NCBI GenBank assembly: GCA_964495595.1
Contig: CAZBWH010000004.1
Span: 1 to 62,435, forward strand
DNA from: CALMFQ01 sp964495595
Lineage (GTDB): Bacteria > Pseudomonadota > Gammaproteobacteria > Burkholderiales > SCOH01
Direction: 5' to 3'
DNA length: 62,435 nt
The notes under the pieces are model-generated. The model was not told the DNA's origin. It searched no databases and saw only the letters and a list, made by a program, of their open reading frames with translations. A program made the translations under genes and the position numbers. Shown here piece by piece: positions 50,126-59,329 of the stretch (positions are counted from its first letter, which is position 1; each line of letters begins with the position of its first letter).

Positions 50126-50911
50126 TTACAGCTGGGTCAGTTTCTGCAGCATCTGATCGGATGTCTGAATGGCGCGGGAATTCAGCTCATAAGCCCGCTG
50201 TGCCTGAATCATGTTGACCAGCTCTTCTGTGGCATTGACGTTGGATGATTCAACGTACCCTTGGTACAGCGTACCCGCTCCATTCGAACCAGGGTCGGTT
50301 TCCTGCGGCGCGCCGGATGCTTCGGTTTCCAGATACAGGTTCTCGCCACGCGCCGTCAGGCCGGCGGGGTTGATGAAATTGGCGACCGTGATGCGCCCCA
50401 GTTGCACCGCGTTCACCGCACCGGCCGGCATGTAGCTGGCGGTGCCATCGGCGGCCACGCTGAAACTGGTGGCATCAGCCGGGATCTGGAACTGTGGCTG
50501 CAACTGCCAGCCGTTACTCATCACCAACCGGCCCTGTGAATCCAGCCGGAACGAGCCATCGCGGGTGTAGCCCGTCGTCTGGCCATCGGGCGACAGCACG
50601 CGGAAAAAACCCTGGCCGCTGATCGCCAGATCGAATGAGTTATTGGTGGCCTGCAACGGCCCTTCGGTATAGACGCGGGTAGTTGCCACGGTGCGGGCAC
50701 CCACCCCCAGCTGCAAACCGGTCGGCACCTGCCCCTGTTGTGCTGCGGGCGAGCCTGCCTGGCGAATGGTCTGGTAGATCAAATCCTCGAAGACCGGACG
50801 GGAGTGCTTGTAGCCATTGGTGTTGATATTGGACAGATTGTGCGAAATGACATCGATATTGGTTTGTTGCACATCCATGCCGGTTTTGGCGATCCACAGC
50901 GAGCGAATCAT
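50126..50911 (-). CDS. flgG: Flagellar distal rod protein FlgG
   Basis: This 261-residue protein is the distal rod subunit. The N terminus MIRSLWIAKTGMDVQQTNID with SHNLSNINTNGYKHSRPVFE and the C terminus ELVNMIQAQRAYELNSRAIQ are diagnostic. Length is typical. It starts 5 bases after flgF. Confidence 0.96.
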   Translation of the reverse strand: MIRSLWIAKTGMDVQQTNIDVISHNLSNINTNGYKHSRPVFEDLIYQTIRQAGSPAAQQGQVPTGLQLGVGARTVATTRVYTEGPLQATNNSFDLAISGQGFFRVLSPDGQTTGYTRDGSFRLDSQGRLVMSNGWQLQPQFQIPADATSFSVAADGTASYMPAGAVNAVQLGRITVANFINPAGLTARGENLYLETEASGAPQETDPGSNGAGTLYQGYVESSNVNATEELVNMIQAQRAYELNSRAIQTSDQMLQKLTQL

Positions 50912-50916
50912 GGCTA

Positions 50917-51654
50917 TCAGCCTCCGATATTCAGTATTTGTGCCGCCTGACGGCTATTCTGCTCGGCGGTTGAAATGAGCTTGATCTGGGTTTCGTACTG
51001 GCGGGCGTTGCTGATCATGCTGACCAAGGCCTCGGTCGCACTGACATTGCTGGCTTCGAGTGTACCCGCAAACAGACGTACCTCAGGATCGGCAGCAGCT
51101 GGCTGATTGTTGTCAAGGCGAAACAGCCCATCGCCGCCACGTACCAGCTGCTTTTCGGGCGGGTTGACCAGCTTCAGCCGCCCGACCTCGACTGCACCGA
51201 CCGTGCTGCCATTCGGGCGGGATGAGATCGTGCCATCTTCGGCAATGATCAACTGACCGTCGGTGGGCACGGTGATTGGCCCGCCTTCACCCACTACGGG
51301 CAAACCATTGCGGGTTTTGAGTTGGCCATTGGCATCGATATCGAACCCGCCGTTACGGGTATAGGCCTCGCCATTGGGTGTCTGAACGGCAAAAAAGCCC
51401 TTGTCGCGAACCGCCACATCCAGCACCCGGCCGGTGTACTGCATGGCACCGGCAGTGAAATCCGAGCCGGTCGTCGAATCGACCACAAAAGTTCGGGTGG
51501 GCAGCCCCCCTCCTACCACCGGCAATGCGCGAAAGGCATTCAACTCGGCACGAAAACCGGGGGTGGAGACGTTGGCCAGGTTGTTTGCCGTTGCAGCCTG
51601 CTGGATCAGCAAATGCTTGGCGCCATTCATGGCCAGGTAGATCATGCGGTCCAC
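50917..51654 (-). CDS. flgF: Flagellar proximal rod protein FlgF
   Basis: This 245-residue rod protein shows MDRMIYLAMNGAKHLLIQQA, TANNLANVSTPGFRAELNAF and the C-terminal TEALVSMISNARQYETQIKL. It lies between flgE and flgG as in most proteobacteria. Confidence 0.95.
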   Translation of the reverse strand: MDRMIYLAMNGAKHLLIQQAATANNLANVSTPGFRAELNAFRALPVVGGGLPTRTFVVDSTTGSDFTAGAMQYTGRVLDVAVRDKGFFAVQTPNGEAYTRNGGFDIDANGQLKTRNGLPVVGEGGPITVPTDGQLIIAEDGTISSRPNGSTVGAVEVGRLKLVNPPEKQLVRGGDGLFRLDNNQPAAADPEVRLFAGTLEASNVSATEALVSMISNARQYETQIKLISTAEQNSRQAAQILNIGG

Positions 51655-51670
51655 GGCTTAGCTCCGGTCA

Positions 51671-53143
51671 TTAACGCAGGTTCACCAACGTCTGCAGGAT
51701 CTGATCCTGAGTCTTCACTGTCTGCGCATTGGCCTGATAGGTCCGCTGTGCCGTAATCATATTGACCAGTTCAGCAGTAAGATCGACATTGGAGTCCTCT
51801 ACGGCCCCTGACTGCAAGGTGCCAAATCCGGCATCCCCCGGCAGACCAGTAACCTCTTCGCCAGCAGCGTAGGTCTGCACCCACTGATTGTTTCCAGCAG
51901 GCTGCAAACCTTGGGTATTAGGAAAGCTGGACAGCCGGATGTAGGCAGTGGTCTTGGTCTGACCGTTGGTATAACGCACCTGGAGCGCCCCCTCCGGCGA
52001 AACGGAGAACCCGGCCAGCTCGCCCGGTGCGTAGCCATCCTGCCGCGCAGAGCCAATGCCGAAGTTGCTGCCAAACTGGGTGGAATCCTTGAAGCTGAAC
52101 GGAAAGACCAACGGCGTGGTCGCCCCATTGGTTACCGTAGTAGTAAGACCCTTGTTCTGGGCAATGGCGGTTCTTTCGGTTGCGATATCATCTAGTTTCA
52201 CATTCAGTTGAGGCGGGTCAGTCACCAGATTGGTCACCCCTCCAGGGTTCGCGCCATTGGACGCACTGGCCGGAACCTTATAGCCAAGCAACTGGCCATT
52301 GGTATTGAACACCAGCCTCATCGCGGCTGCGCCGGTGGCCTGGGTCTGTACGGCACTGGTGGAGTCCAGAACCTCCACATTGGCCATACTGGTTCCATCT
52401 GCCAGCATGTGGACGTCCCATTCATTCGATGTGGCGGTCTTGATGAAATAGGTAGTCAACGTGTGCGGCGACCCCAGAGAATCGTAAACCGTAATCGAGG
52501 TCGCGCTGTTGTATGACGTGGGATCAGGAATCGGGTTGGCCGGCGTACCGACCACCGACGTTGCCGAAGTGAACGCCGCAGTCGGAACCGCCGAACGGGC
52601 ATCCAGGTTCAATCCGAACACGACCCCCTGATCACCGCTTATGCTCGAACCGGTAGCCTGCGGCGAATTCTGCGCACCCGGATCAACCTTGACCCGCAGC
52701 GGCTGCCCACGGTCAGCCGCATCGATCGTCTCGCCAGTCAAGGGATCAGCCACCTGAGTCACTCCGTAGCCGGTAAGGTAAGAGCCGTTGTTGTCTACGA
52801 TAAAGCCGCTGCGGTCCAGCTTGAACTGCCCGTTGCGGCTATACGACGTGGCGCCGGCAGGCGATTCCATCCGAAAAAAGCCATTGTTGTTGATCGCAAT
52901 ATCCAGTGGGTTGGCCGATGAGGTGATATTCCCCTGGGTAAACTGCTGGGCCACCCTCGAAACATAAGCCCCGATGCCTGACTGCGTACCGGCAACACCA
53001 ACGATCGTCGACGCAAATATGTCGGCAAATTCAGCGCGCGAACTCTTGAAACCAACCGTATTCGAGTTGGCGACGTTATTGCCGATTACATCCAGGTTTT
53101 TGGCCGATACATTCAGGCCGCTCAATCCTTGCTGAAAACCCAT
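51671..53143 (-). CDS. flgE: Flagellar hook protein FlgE
   Basis: This 490-residue hook subunit has the canonical start MGFQQGLSGLNVSAKNLDVI with GNNVANSNTVGFKSSRAEFA. A central FlgE D2 domain follows (TSITVYDSLGSPHTLTTYF). The C terminus ends LTAELVNMITAQRTYQANAQ. It is somewhat longer than the ~400-residue enterobacterial form because of the variable central domain. Confidence 0.96.
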   Translation of the reverse strand: MGFQQGLSGLNVSAKNLDVIGNNVANSNTVGFKSSRAEFADIFASTIVGVAGTQSGIGAYVSRVAQQFTQGNITSSANPLDIAINNNGFFRMESPAGATSYSRNGQFKLDRSGFIVDNNGSYLTGYGVTQVADPLTGETIDAADRGQPLRVKVDPGAQNSPQATGSSISGDQGVVFGLNLDARSAVPTAAFTSATSVVGTPANPIPDPTSYNSATSITVYDSLGSPHTLTTYFIKTATSNEWDVHMLADGTSMANVEVLDSTSAVQTQATGAAAMRLVFNTNGQLLGYKVPASASNGANPGGVTNLVTDPPQLNVKLDDIATERTAIAQNKGLTTTVTNGATTPLVFPFSFKDSTQFGSNFGIGSARQDGYAPGELAGFSVSPEGALQVRYTNGQTKTTAYIRLSSFPNTQGLQPAGNNQWVQTYAAGEEVTGLPGDAGFGTLQSGAVEDSNVDLTAELVNMITAQRTYQANAQTVKTQDQILQTLVNLR

Positions 53144-53161
53144 GTTCGCTACTCCTGACGG

Positions 53162-53851
53162 TTATTTGATCTGATTGACATCGGCCAGGGCTACCGAGCC
53201 CCTTGCGCCGAGATCAAGCTTGATGCCATCCGACCCCAGACGTACGCTGGAAACCGTGGCAAATGTCATTGTTTTCGCTGTCACTTGCTCATCACCGGCA
53301 AAGGCGTTGATGCGGAACTGATAAACTCCATCCTGCACGGGATTACCGTAGCCGTCCTTGCCATCCCAATTCAGCGTGAATTGTCCGGCTGATTTCGCAC
53401 CAAGCTCCTTGCTCAACACCTTGATTCCTGCGCCATCCAGCACATCAAGCGTCGCGGAACCAACCGCCTTGGGCAGCTCGACTACCGCCTGCGCGTCGCC
53501 ATTGCTCAACAGCATCGAATTGCCGCTAGCCAGCACCTGACGACCGATCAGGCTGGATGCCTGGGCTGACTGGCTTGCCAGAACGCTCTGAGTCATGGTC
53601 TTGGATAAAGCCTCGATCGTCTCCTGAAGCTTGGTAATGCCGCTCACGGTATTGATCTGCGCCATCTGCGAAGTCACCTCGGCGTTTTCCATCGGATTCA
53701 TTGGATCCTGATTACGCATCTGGGTAGTAAGCAATGTCAGAAAGCGATGCTGGGCCTCTTCCGCCGAAGTTTTTTCTTTCGTGGCAGTCTTGTTCCAGCC
53801 AGATGCGGCAGTGGCCTGCGCCTTGTCTGCATTGATGATATTGCTAGCCAT
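53162..53851 (-). CDS. flgD: Flagellar hook capping protein FlgD
   Basis: This 229-residue scaffold assembles the hook and is then lost. The N-terminal region (RFLTLLTTQMRNQDPMNPME, SQMAQINTVSGITKLQETIE) is diagnostic. The C-terminal part is a FlgD Ig-like/Tudor domain (WDGKDGYGNPVQDGVYQFRI). It starts 12 bases after flgC. Confidence 0.96.
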   Translation of the reverse strand: MASNIINADKAQATAASGWNKTATKEKTSAEEAQHRFLTLLTTQMRNQDPMNPMENAEVTSQMAQINTVSGITKLQETIEALSKTMTQSVLASQSAQASSLIGRQVLASGNSMLLSNGDAQAVVELPKAVGSATLDVLDGAGIKVLSKELGAKSAGQFTLNWDGKDGYGNPVQDGVYQFRINAFAGDEQVTAKTMTFATVSSVRLGSDGIKLDLGARGSVALADVNQIK

Positions 53852-53863
53852 TTGTCAGTCTCC

Positions 53864-54271
53864 TTACGCTTGGCCGATTTGCAGCGTTTTCAGCAACATG
53901 GTCTTGGCTGCGTTCATCATGTCAGCATTGGTCTGATACGAACGGGACGCCGAAATCATGTTGACCATCTCTTCGACCGGGTTAACATTCGGCATCGTCA
54001 CATAGCCATTGGCATCGGCCATCGGATGCTTCGGATCGTAGATCAGCCGCGGTGGTGCCGGATCTTCGATCACTCGCGACACCCGAACCCCGGCAACATC
54101 CGGCTGCCGTGGATTCAGCGGTGCAACCTGAAAGATCACCTGCTTGGCCTTGTAAGGCTGCCCACTGGCCGTGGTAGCGCTGTCAATGTTAGCCAGATTG
54201 GATGCCACGACACTCAACCGCTGTGACTGGGCCGACATGGCAGAACCGGCAATGTCAAATACCTTGAACAT
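53864..54271 (-). CDS. flgC: Flagellar basal-body rod protein FlgC
   Basis: This 135-residue proximal rod protein shows VFDIAGSAMSAQSQRLSVVA, SNLANIDSATTASGQPYKAK and the C-terminal VEEMVNMISASRSYQTNADM. It starts 7 bases after flgB. Confidence 0.96.
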   Translation of the reverse strand: MFKVFDIAGSAMSAQSQRLSVVASNLANIDSATTASGQPYKAKQVIFQVAPLNPRQPDVAGVRVSRVIEDPAPPRLIYDPKHPMADANGYVTMPNVNPVEEMVNMISASRSYQTNADMMNAAKTMLLKTLQIGQA

Positions 54272-54278
54272 GGCTCAC

Positions 54279-54683
54279 CTATTTGGAAGTCAGCGCAGTC
54301 ATCAAACCGCGGATCTTGCTGTTCATGAAGGTCAAGGTTGCCTGGTAGCGCAGCGCGTTATCAGAAAACTGGGCCATTTCAAAGTCCGGGTCGACCGTAT
54401 TGCCATCAATCGAAGGCTGGATCTCGTTCCGGTACAACACCTCGGCCCCCAGCCCATTCCCGTGTAACGGCTCCAGATGCCGGGCATTGCTGCGCGCCAG
54501 CGACATCTGATTACCGCCGCCATCCAGCGCATTCTGCAGCGCAGCAGAAAAGGAGAAATCGACCGCTTTGTATCCCGGCGTATCGCCATTAGCCAGATTG
54601 GTACCCAGCAACTCCTGGCGGAAAGTACGCAAACGCAGCGAGGTTTCCTGAACCGCGAAGTGCTTGTCGATTTTTCCCAACAT
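54279..54683 (-). CDS. flgB: Flagellar basal-body rod protein FlgB
   Basis: This 134-residue proximal rod protein starts MLGKIDKHFAVQETSLRLRT, followed by LLGTNLANGDTPGYKAVDFS. Its C terminus is FSDNALRYQATLTFMNSKIR. The ATG at 54683 has GGAG 9 bases upstream; the longer open frame above it has no similarity. It is the first gene of the flgBCDEFGHIJ operon and has a sigma-54 promoter just upstream. Confidence 0.95.
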   Translation of the reverse strand: MLGKIDKHFAVQETSLRLRTFRQELLGTNLANGDTPGYKAVDFSFSAALQNALDGGGNQMSLARSNARHLEPLHGNGLGAEVLYRNEIQPSIDGNTVDPDFEMAQFSDNALRYQATLTFMNSKIRGLMTALTSK

Positions 54684-54713
54684 ACCATGGTCTCCTGATC
54701 GTTTGCCAAACAA

Positions 54714-54732
54714 CAAGCATCTTTCGTGCCAA
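54714..54732 (-). promoter_or_regulatory. Sigma-54 promoter of the flgB operon
   Basis: On the minus strand, TTGGCACGAAAGATGCTTG has the invariant GG (-24) and GC (-12) with 10 bases between them. It differs from the TGGCACG-N4-TTGC consensus at one position. It lies about 30 bases before flgB. An RpoN-dependent flagellar activator (FlrC/FleR type) is implied. Confidence 0.85.
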
Positions 54733-54852
54733 CAGCGATCGAGCGCTATTTCGCCATGAAGGGATAGGCGGGGCAGCCACCCACCGCTGCCATGCGGCAA
54801 ATTTTGCCGTCTCCTGCAACCTGCCGGTGTCCGTTTTTGCCGGCTGCGGGTG

Positions 54853-54877
54853 AAAAAAAACCCGGCCAGGCCGGGTT
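54853..54877 (-). terminator. Intrinsic terminator after typA
   Basis: AACCCGGCC/GGCCGGGTT (54859-54867 with 54869-54877) folds as a tight GC hairpin. On the minus strand it is followed by eight T. It lies about 28 bases past the typA stop. Confidence 0.92.
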
Positions 54878-54904
54878 GGGAGTTCAAGCAGCAGGTCAGC
54901 TGGT

Positions 54905-56719
54905 TCAGCTTTCAACCTTCGACATGCGCTTGCGCTCATTTTCAGTCAGATAACGCTTGCGCAGACGAATGCTCTGCGGCGTGATTTCGACCAGCTCATC
55001 GTCGTCAATGAACTCCACCGCTGATTCCAGCGTCAGCTTGATCGGCGTGGTCAGGCGCACAGCCTCATCCGTTCCGGATGCACGGACGTTCGTTAGCTTC
55101 TTGCCCTTGATCGGGTTCACCACCAGATCGTTGTCGCGGCTGTGGATGCCGATGATCATGCCTTCGTACAGTTTGTCGCCCGGGCTGACAAACATGCGAC
55201 CGCGATCTTCCAGGTTCCACAACGCATAGGCAACAGCCTCGCCGTTTTCCTGTGAAATCAGCACGCCATTGTGACGGCCAGGCATATCCGGCTTGACCGG
55301 TGCGTAGTCGTCGAACACGTGCGACATCAGGCCGGTACCACGAGTCATGGTCATGAAGTCCGACTGGAAACCGATCAGGCCACGCGCCGGAATGTGGTAT
55401 TCGAGGCGGGTACGGCCCATGCCGTCCGATTCCATGTTCACCAGCTCACCGCGGCGGCGGCCGATTTCTTCCATGATTGCGCCCTGATGGCCGTCTTCCA
55501 GATCGATGGTCAGGTTCTCGTACGGCTCGCATTTTTCGCCGTTGATTTCCTTGTAAACCACACGCGGCTTGGCCACGGCCATTTCGAAGCCTTCGCGGCG
55601 CATGTTTTCCAGCAGAATCGTCAGGTGCAGTTCACCACGGCCGGAAACGCGGAAAATGTCGGCATCGCTGGTGTCTTCAACACGCAGTGCCACGTTGGTC
55701 AGCAGCTCCTTGGTCAGGCGATCGCGGATCTGGCGACTGGTAACGAACTTGCCTTCAGTGCCGGCCAGCGGTGAGCTGTTGACCATGAAGTCCATGGTCA
55801 GGGTCGGCTCGTCCACCGACAGCATTTCCAGGCCAACCGGATTGTCCTTGTCGGCAATCGTCACGCCGATACCGATTTCCTCGATACCGGAAATGATCAC
55901 GATATCGCCCGCTTCAGCGCCGTCTACCGGCACACGCTCCAGACCCTGAAAACCCAGCACCTGGTTGATGCGGCCCTGGCCAACCTGCTCGTCGCCTTTC
56001 ATCACGGCAACCGCCTGACCCGGCTTGATACGGCCGTTGGCAACACGGCCAACACCGAGGCGGCCGGTGTAAGTCGAGTAGTCGAGTGCCGAAATCTGCA
56101 ATTGCAGCGGCGCTTCGGAATCGCCCTTGGGCGGGTTGACGTGTTTCAGCACGGTTTCAAACAGCGGGCTCATGTCGGTGGACTCTTCGGCCATGTCCAG
56201 CTTGGCAAAACCGTTCAGCGCCGACGCGTACACCACCGGAAAATCCAGCTGTTCATCGGTCGCACCCAGCTTATCGAACAGGTCGAAAGTCTGGTTGATC
56301 ACCCATTCCGTACGCGCGCCGGGGCGGTCAATCTTGTTGATCACCACGATAGGGTGCAAGCCCAGCGCCAGCGCCTTCTTGGTCACGAAGCGGGTCTGCG
56401 GCATCGGGCCTTCGACCGCATCGACCAGCAGTACCACACCGTCAACCATGCCCAGCACGCGCTCCACCTCGCCGCCAAAATCGGCGTGCCCCGGTGTATC
56501 GACGATGTTGATGTGGGTGCCTTTGAAATTTACCGCAGTGTTCTTGGCCAGAATGGTAATGCCGCGCTCTTTTTCCAGGTCATTGCTATCCATCACCCGT
56601 TCGGCGATTTGCTGGTTTTCACGGAAGGTACCGGCCTGATGCAGCAGTTTGTCAACCAGGGTGGTTTTCCCATGGTCAACGTGGGCGATGATGGCAATAT
56701 TACGAAGGGCGCGCGACAT
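54905..56719 (-). CDS. typA: Translational GTPase TypA/BipA
   Basis: This 604-residue ribosome-binding GTPase supports 50S assembly and growth under stress. G1 is IAHVDHGKTTLVDKLL, G3 is IVDTPGHADFGGEV and G4 is VVINKIDRPGAR. The EF-G-like domains III and V are followed by the TypA-specific C-terminal domain (GVLISQENGEAVAYALWNLE). The ATG at 56719 starts with MSRALRNIAIIAHVDHGKTT as expected. Confidence 0.97.
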   Translation of the reverse strand: MSRALRNIAIIAHVDHGKTTLVDKLLHQAGTFRENQQIAERVMDSNDLEKERGITILAKNTAVNFKGTHINIVDTPGHADFGGEVERVLGMVDGVVLLVDAVEGPMPQTRFVTKKALALGLHPIVVINKIDRPGARTEWVINQTFDLFDKLGATDEQLDFPVVYASALNGFAKLDMAEESTDMSPLFETVLKHVNPPKGDSEAPLQLQISALDYSTYTGRLGVGRVANGRIKPGQAVAVMKGDEQVGQGRINQVLGFQGLERVPVDGAEAGDIVIISGIEEIGIGVTIADKDNPVGLEMLSVDEPTLTMDFMVNSSPLAGTEGKFVTSRQIRDRLTKELLTNVALRVEDTSDADIFRVSGRGELHLTILLENMRREGFEMAVAKPRVVYKEINGEKCEPYENLTIDLEDGHQGAIMEEIGRRRGELVNMESDGMGRTRLEYHIPARGLIGFQSDFMTMTRGTGLMSHVFDDYAPVKPDMPGRHNGVLISQENGEAVAYALWNLEDRGRMFVSPGDKLYEGMIIGIHSRDNDLVVNPIKGKKLTNVRASGTDEAVRLTTPIKLTLESAVEFIDDDELVEITPQSIRLRKRYLTENERKRMSKVES

Positions 56720-56741
56720 ATCTGGATGACTCTATACATGA

Positions 56742-56771
56742 AAAAAGGGGCGCATTGTAACACAGCCCCTA
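56742..56771 (-). terminator. Intrinsic terminator after the YeeE/rlmD operon
   Basis: On the minus strand, AGGGGC/GCCCCT (56766-56771 with 56747-56752) with a 13-base loop is followed by six T. It lies 86 bases past the YeeE-like stop and just before typA. Its loop holds a TACAAT that could be a typA -10 box. Confidence 0.8.
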
Positions 56772-56856
56772 TGACATTCATCTTAAAAACGGATCGCTTT
56801 CTGCTGAAAAATCCGTTGATTACCTCAAGAATCATCCTGCACGGGAATAGCCTGGT

Positions 56857-57273
56857 TCAGCTTTTGCGCAGCCTGCCAGCAAGCCACATTCCGGCAGCCA
56901 TGGCACAGACGAACAGCATTGCGCCCGCATCACCGCTGGCTGCCGCTACCATTCCGGGTCCTGGACATACCCCCAGCAGCCCCCATCCCGCGCCGAACAG
57001 GATGCTTCCCACGATCAGGGGCTGATCGACTGGCAGCCGGTTTGGCAGGCAAACGGTCTCCCCACTCATCGCCTTGCCGCGCCGTCTGATCCAGGCATAC
57101 GCCGGCATGGCCACAGCAATCGCTGCAGCCATCACCAGCGCCAGGGCCGGGTTCCACTCGCCTGCGATATCGAGGAACGCACGCACATTGGCCGGATTGG
57201 TCATGCCTGAGAGAATCAGGCCACCGCCGAACAAGCCCCCAGAAAGACCGGCAACCAGTACGGAAGACCTCAT
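56857..57273 (-). CDS. YeeE/YedE (DUF6691)-family membrane protein, second half
   Basis: This 138-residue membrane protein has about four spans. It shows the pattern GGLFGGGLILSGMTNPANVR, then GSILFGAGWGLLGVCPGPGM with a conserved Cys, and a closing AMAAGMWLAGRLRKS. It is the partner half of the two-gene YeeE/YedE arrangement. Relatives import thiosulfate or other sulfur compounds (TsuA-like). Its start overlaps the first half by 4 bases (ATGA). The specific substrate is unproven. Confidence 0.88.
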   Translation of the reverse strand: MRSSVLVAGLSGGLFGGGLILSGMTNPANVRAFLDIAGEWNPALALVMAAAIAVAMPAYAWIRRRGKAMSGETVCLPNRLPVDQPLIVGSILFGAGWGLLGVCPGPGMVAAASGDAGAMLFVCAMAAGMWLAGRLRKS

Positions 57274-57680
57274 AGCACATGCCCCGCCACAAAACGTACC
57301 CCGATCGCAGCACCCATGAACAGCAGCGTTGCTACCAGCGAACGGCGCGACAGGTTGGCCATGCCGCACACACCATGCCCGCTGGTACACCCGGCAGCCA
57401 GATGAGTACCAACCCCGACCAGCAACCCACTGCCCAGTAACACGGGCCAGTTTGCTGCGACGGGCAGCGGCGCAGAGCTCCAGCCATGCCAAATTCCTGG
57501 CGCACACAAGCCGGCCAGGAAAGCCAACCGCCAACCGGAAACACCGATCCGGCCACGCAGCGCACGGGATGCAATACCACTGATCCCGGCCACCCTCCCA
57601 TTGGCAGAAATCAGCAGCGCAGCAGCAAGTCCGATCAGGCCTCCTCCTGCAATCAGTCGAACCAGTTCTGTCGAAGTCAT
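57270..57680 (-). CDS. YeeE/YedE-family membrane protein, first half
   Basis: This 136-residue membrane protein has about four spans. It carries the family block GTHLAAGCTSGHGVCGMANLSR with two conserved Cys used in sulfur-compound passage. The start GGGLIGLAAALLISANGRVAG is also typical. Coupled overlaps join it to rlmD upstream and to its partner downstream. A pseudo-twofold channel from the two halves is expected by analogy with TsuA. Confidence 0.9.
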   Translation of the reverse strand: MTSTELVRLIAGGGLIGLAAALLISANGRVAGISGIASRALRGRIGVSGWRLAFLAGLCAPGIWHGWSSAPLPVAANWPVLLGSGLLVGVGTHLAAGCTSGHGVCGMANLSRRSLVATLLFMGAAIGVRFVAGHVL

Positions 57681-58996
57681 GACCGATATTCCGGAGGTGC
57701 CGCGCGCTCGAACACCGCAATCGATTCAACATGCGCGGTATGCGGAAACATGTTCACGACCCCGGTCTGCAGCAAGCGGTATCCTTTGGCATGCACCAGA
57801 ACGCTGGCATCGCGCGCCAGGGTTGCCGGGTTGCATGACACATAGACAATACGCCGTGGAGCATTGTCGCCAAGCGATTTGACCAGCTCGACTGCGCCAT
57901 CGCGCGGCGGGTCGATCAACATCTTGTCGAATTTCCCCAATGCCGCCAGGCTTGCCTCTGTCGCCTCGAACAGGTTGGCCACAGCGAAGTCGACCATCCC
58001 TGTCAGGCCGTTGAGTGCCGCGTTGCTCCTGGCACGCTCGACCAACCCCTGACTGCCCTCGATGCCAAGCACGGTCGCCCCGCGCCGGGCCATCGGCAGG
58101 CTGAAATTGCCTAATCCACAGAACATATCGGCAACGCGCTCTCCAGGCAGGGGGTCGAGCAAGCGAATGGCCCGCCCGACCAGTACACGATTGATCTGCG
58201 GATTGACCTGGGTAAATTCGGTCGGCCGGAACGGCATGACAATATTGAATTCCGGCAGCGAGTAGCTCAACGCCTGTGCGTCGAGCGGATAAAACGGGTA
58301 CGCAGTGTCCGGGCCTTTTGGCTGCAGCCAGAACTGAACTCCGTGTTTATCCGCATAATCACGCAGGCACTGTTCATCATCGGCATCCAGTGGCTCCATG
58401 ATGCGCAACACCATTACGTCAACCCCATCTCCCAAAGCCAGCTCCACCTGCGGCATCCGGTCGCGGATGCTTAAGCGGCCGATCAGTTCGCGAAGGGGAA
58501 TCAGCTGGTTGCTGATCCGCTTGGGCAGGATGCGGCATTCGCGCATATCGGCAATGAAACTGCTGCGCTTCTCATGGAAGCCAACCAGCATGCTGCCCTT
58601 TTTTGCCACATAACGTGCCGACAGACGAGCCCGGAACCGGTATTCCCAGGCCGGTCCGTAGACTGGAGGCAGCAAAGTGTCTGCGCGAACCCGGCCAATG
58701 TGCCAGAGATTATCCTCAAGCACTCTTTGCTTGGCCGCGACTTGTGCCGATGGCTCAAGGTGCTGCATTGAACAACCGCCACAGAAACCAAAGTGCGGGC
58801 ACTGCGGTTTGACCCGCGAAAAACTCTCCCGCAGGACATGTACCGCCTGAGCGTTTTCGAATGCAGGTTTCTTGCGATAGGACTGATACACCACCTCTTC
58901 AAAAGGCAGCGCACCATCAATAAAAATGGCTTTGCCATCGACATGGGCAATACCATGCCCCTCGTGGTCAAGCGACTCAATCGTTGCGTTTGGCAT
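57677..58996 (-). CDS. rlmD: 23S rRNA (uracil-1939 C5)-methyltransferase RlmD
   Basis: This 439-residue SAM-dependent enzyme has an N-terminal TRAM domain (ATIESLDHEGHGIAHVDGKA) and Fe-S cysteines (QCPHFGFCGGC and MRECRI). The SAM-binding block is VADMFCGLGNFSLPMAR, and the catalytic region is VYVSCNPATLARDASVL with Cys. It overlaps the YeeE gene by 4 bases, although the functions look unrelated. Confidence 0.95.
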   Translation of the reverse strand: MPNATIESLDHEGHGIAHVDGKAIFIDGALPFEEVVYQSYRKKPAFENAQAVHVLRESFSRVKPQCPHFGFCGGCSMQHLEPSAQVAAKQRVLEDNLWHIGRVRADTLLPPVYGPAWEYRFRARLSARYVAKKGSMLVGFHEKRSSFIADMRECRILPKRISNQLIPLRELIGRLSIRDRMPQVELALGDGVDVMVLRIMEPLDADDEQCLRDYADKHGVQFWLQPKGPDTAYPFYPLDAQALSYSLPEFNIVMPFRPTEFTQVNPQINRVLVGRAIRLLDPLPGERVADMFCGLGNFSLPMARRGATVLGIEGSQGLVERARSNAALNGLTGMVDFAVANLFEATEASLAALGKFDKMLIDPPRDGAVELVKSLGDNAPRRIVYVSCNPATLARDASVLVHAKGYRLLQTGVVNMFPHTAHVESIAVFERAAPPEYRS

Positions 58997-59060
58997 TCGT
59001 ACAGGGAAGAAAAAAGGGAAATTCTAGCAGAACAGGCTGACCGCCAAGACATCCGTCTCG

Positions 59061-59315
59061 CTAAGCAAAGCGAAGCTTGGCAACCAGCACCGCACCGGCC
59101 AGCAACAAGGTCACCATATTGGCGGCAATGATGGGCAAGGAGCCAATCAATAATCCGTATGCCAGCCACAATCCGACCCCGCAAACAAAGATCGAATACA
59201 TGCCCAGCGAAATATCCTTTGCAGAACGGGAGCGATAGACCTGCACCACCTGTGGAACGAACGCCAGCGTGGTACAAAAACCCGCGAGCAACCCAATCCA
59301 TTCCTCCCAATTCAT
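59061..59315 (-). CDS. SemiSWEET-family sugar transporter
   Basis: This 84-residue protein has three membrane spans and the PQ-loop (LAFVPQVVQVYRSRSAKDIS) followed by GMYSIFVCGVGLWLAYGLL. SemiSWEETs work as dimers that exchange sugars across the inner membrane. It begins 15 bases after the epsilon-like gene and may be co-transcribed. Confidence 0.92.
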   Translation of the reverse strand: MNWEEWIGLLAGFCTTLAFVPQVVQVYRSRSAKDISLGMYSIFVCGVGLWLAYGLLIGSLPIIAANMVTLLLAGAVLVAKLRFA

Positions 59316-59329
59316 CCTTCTCTCCCTGT

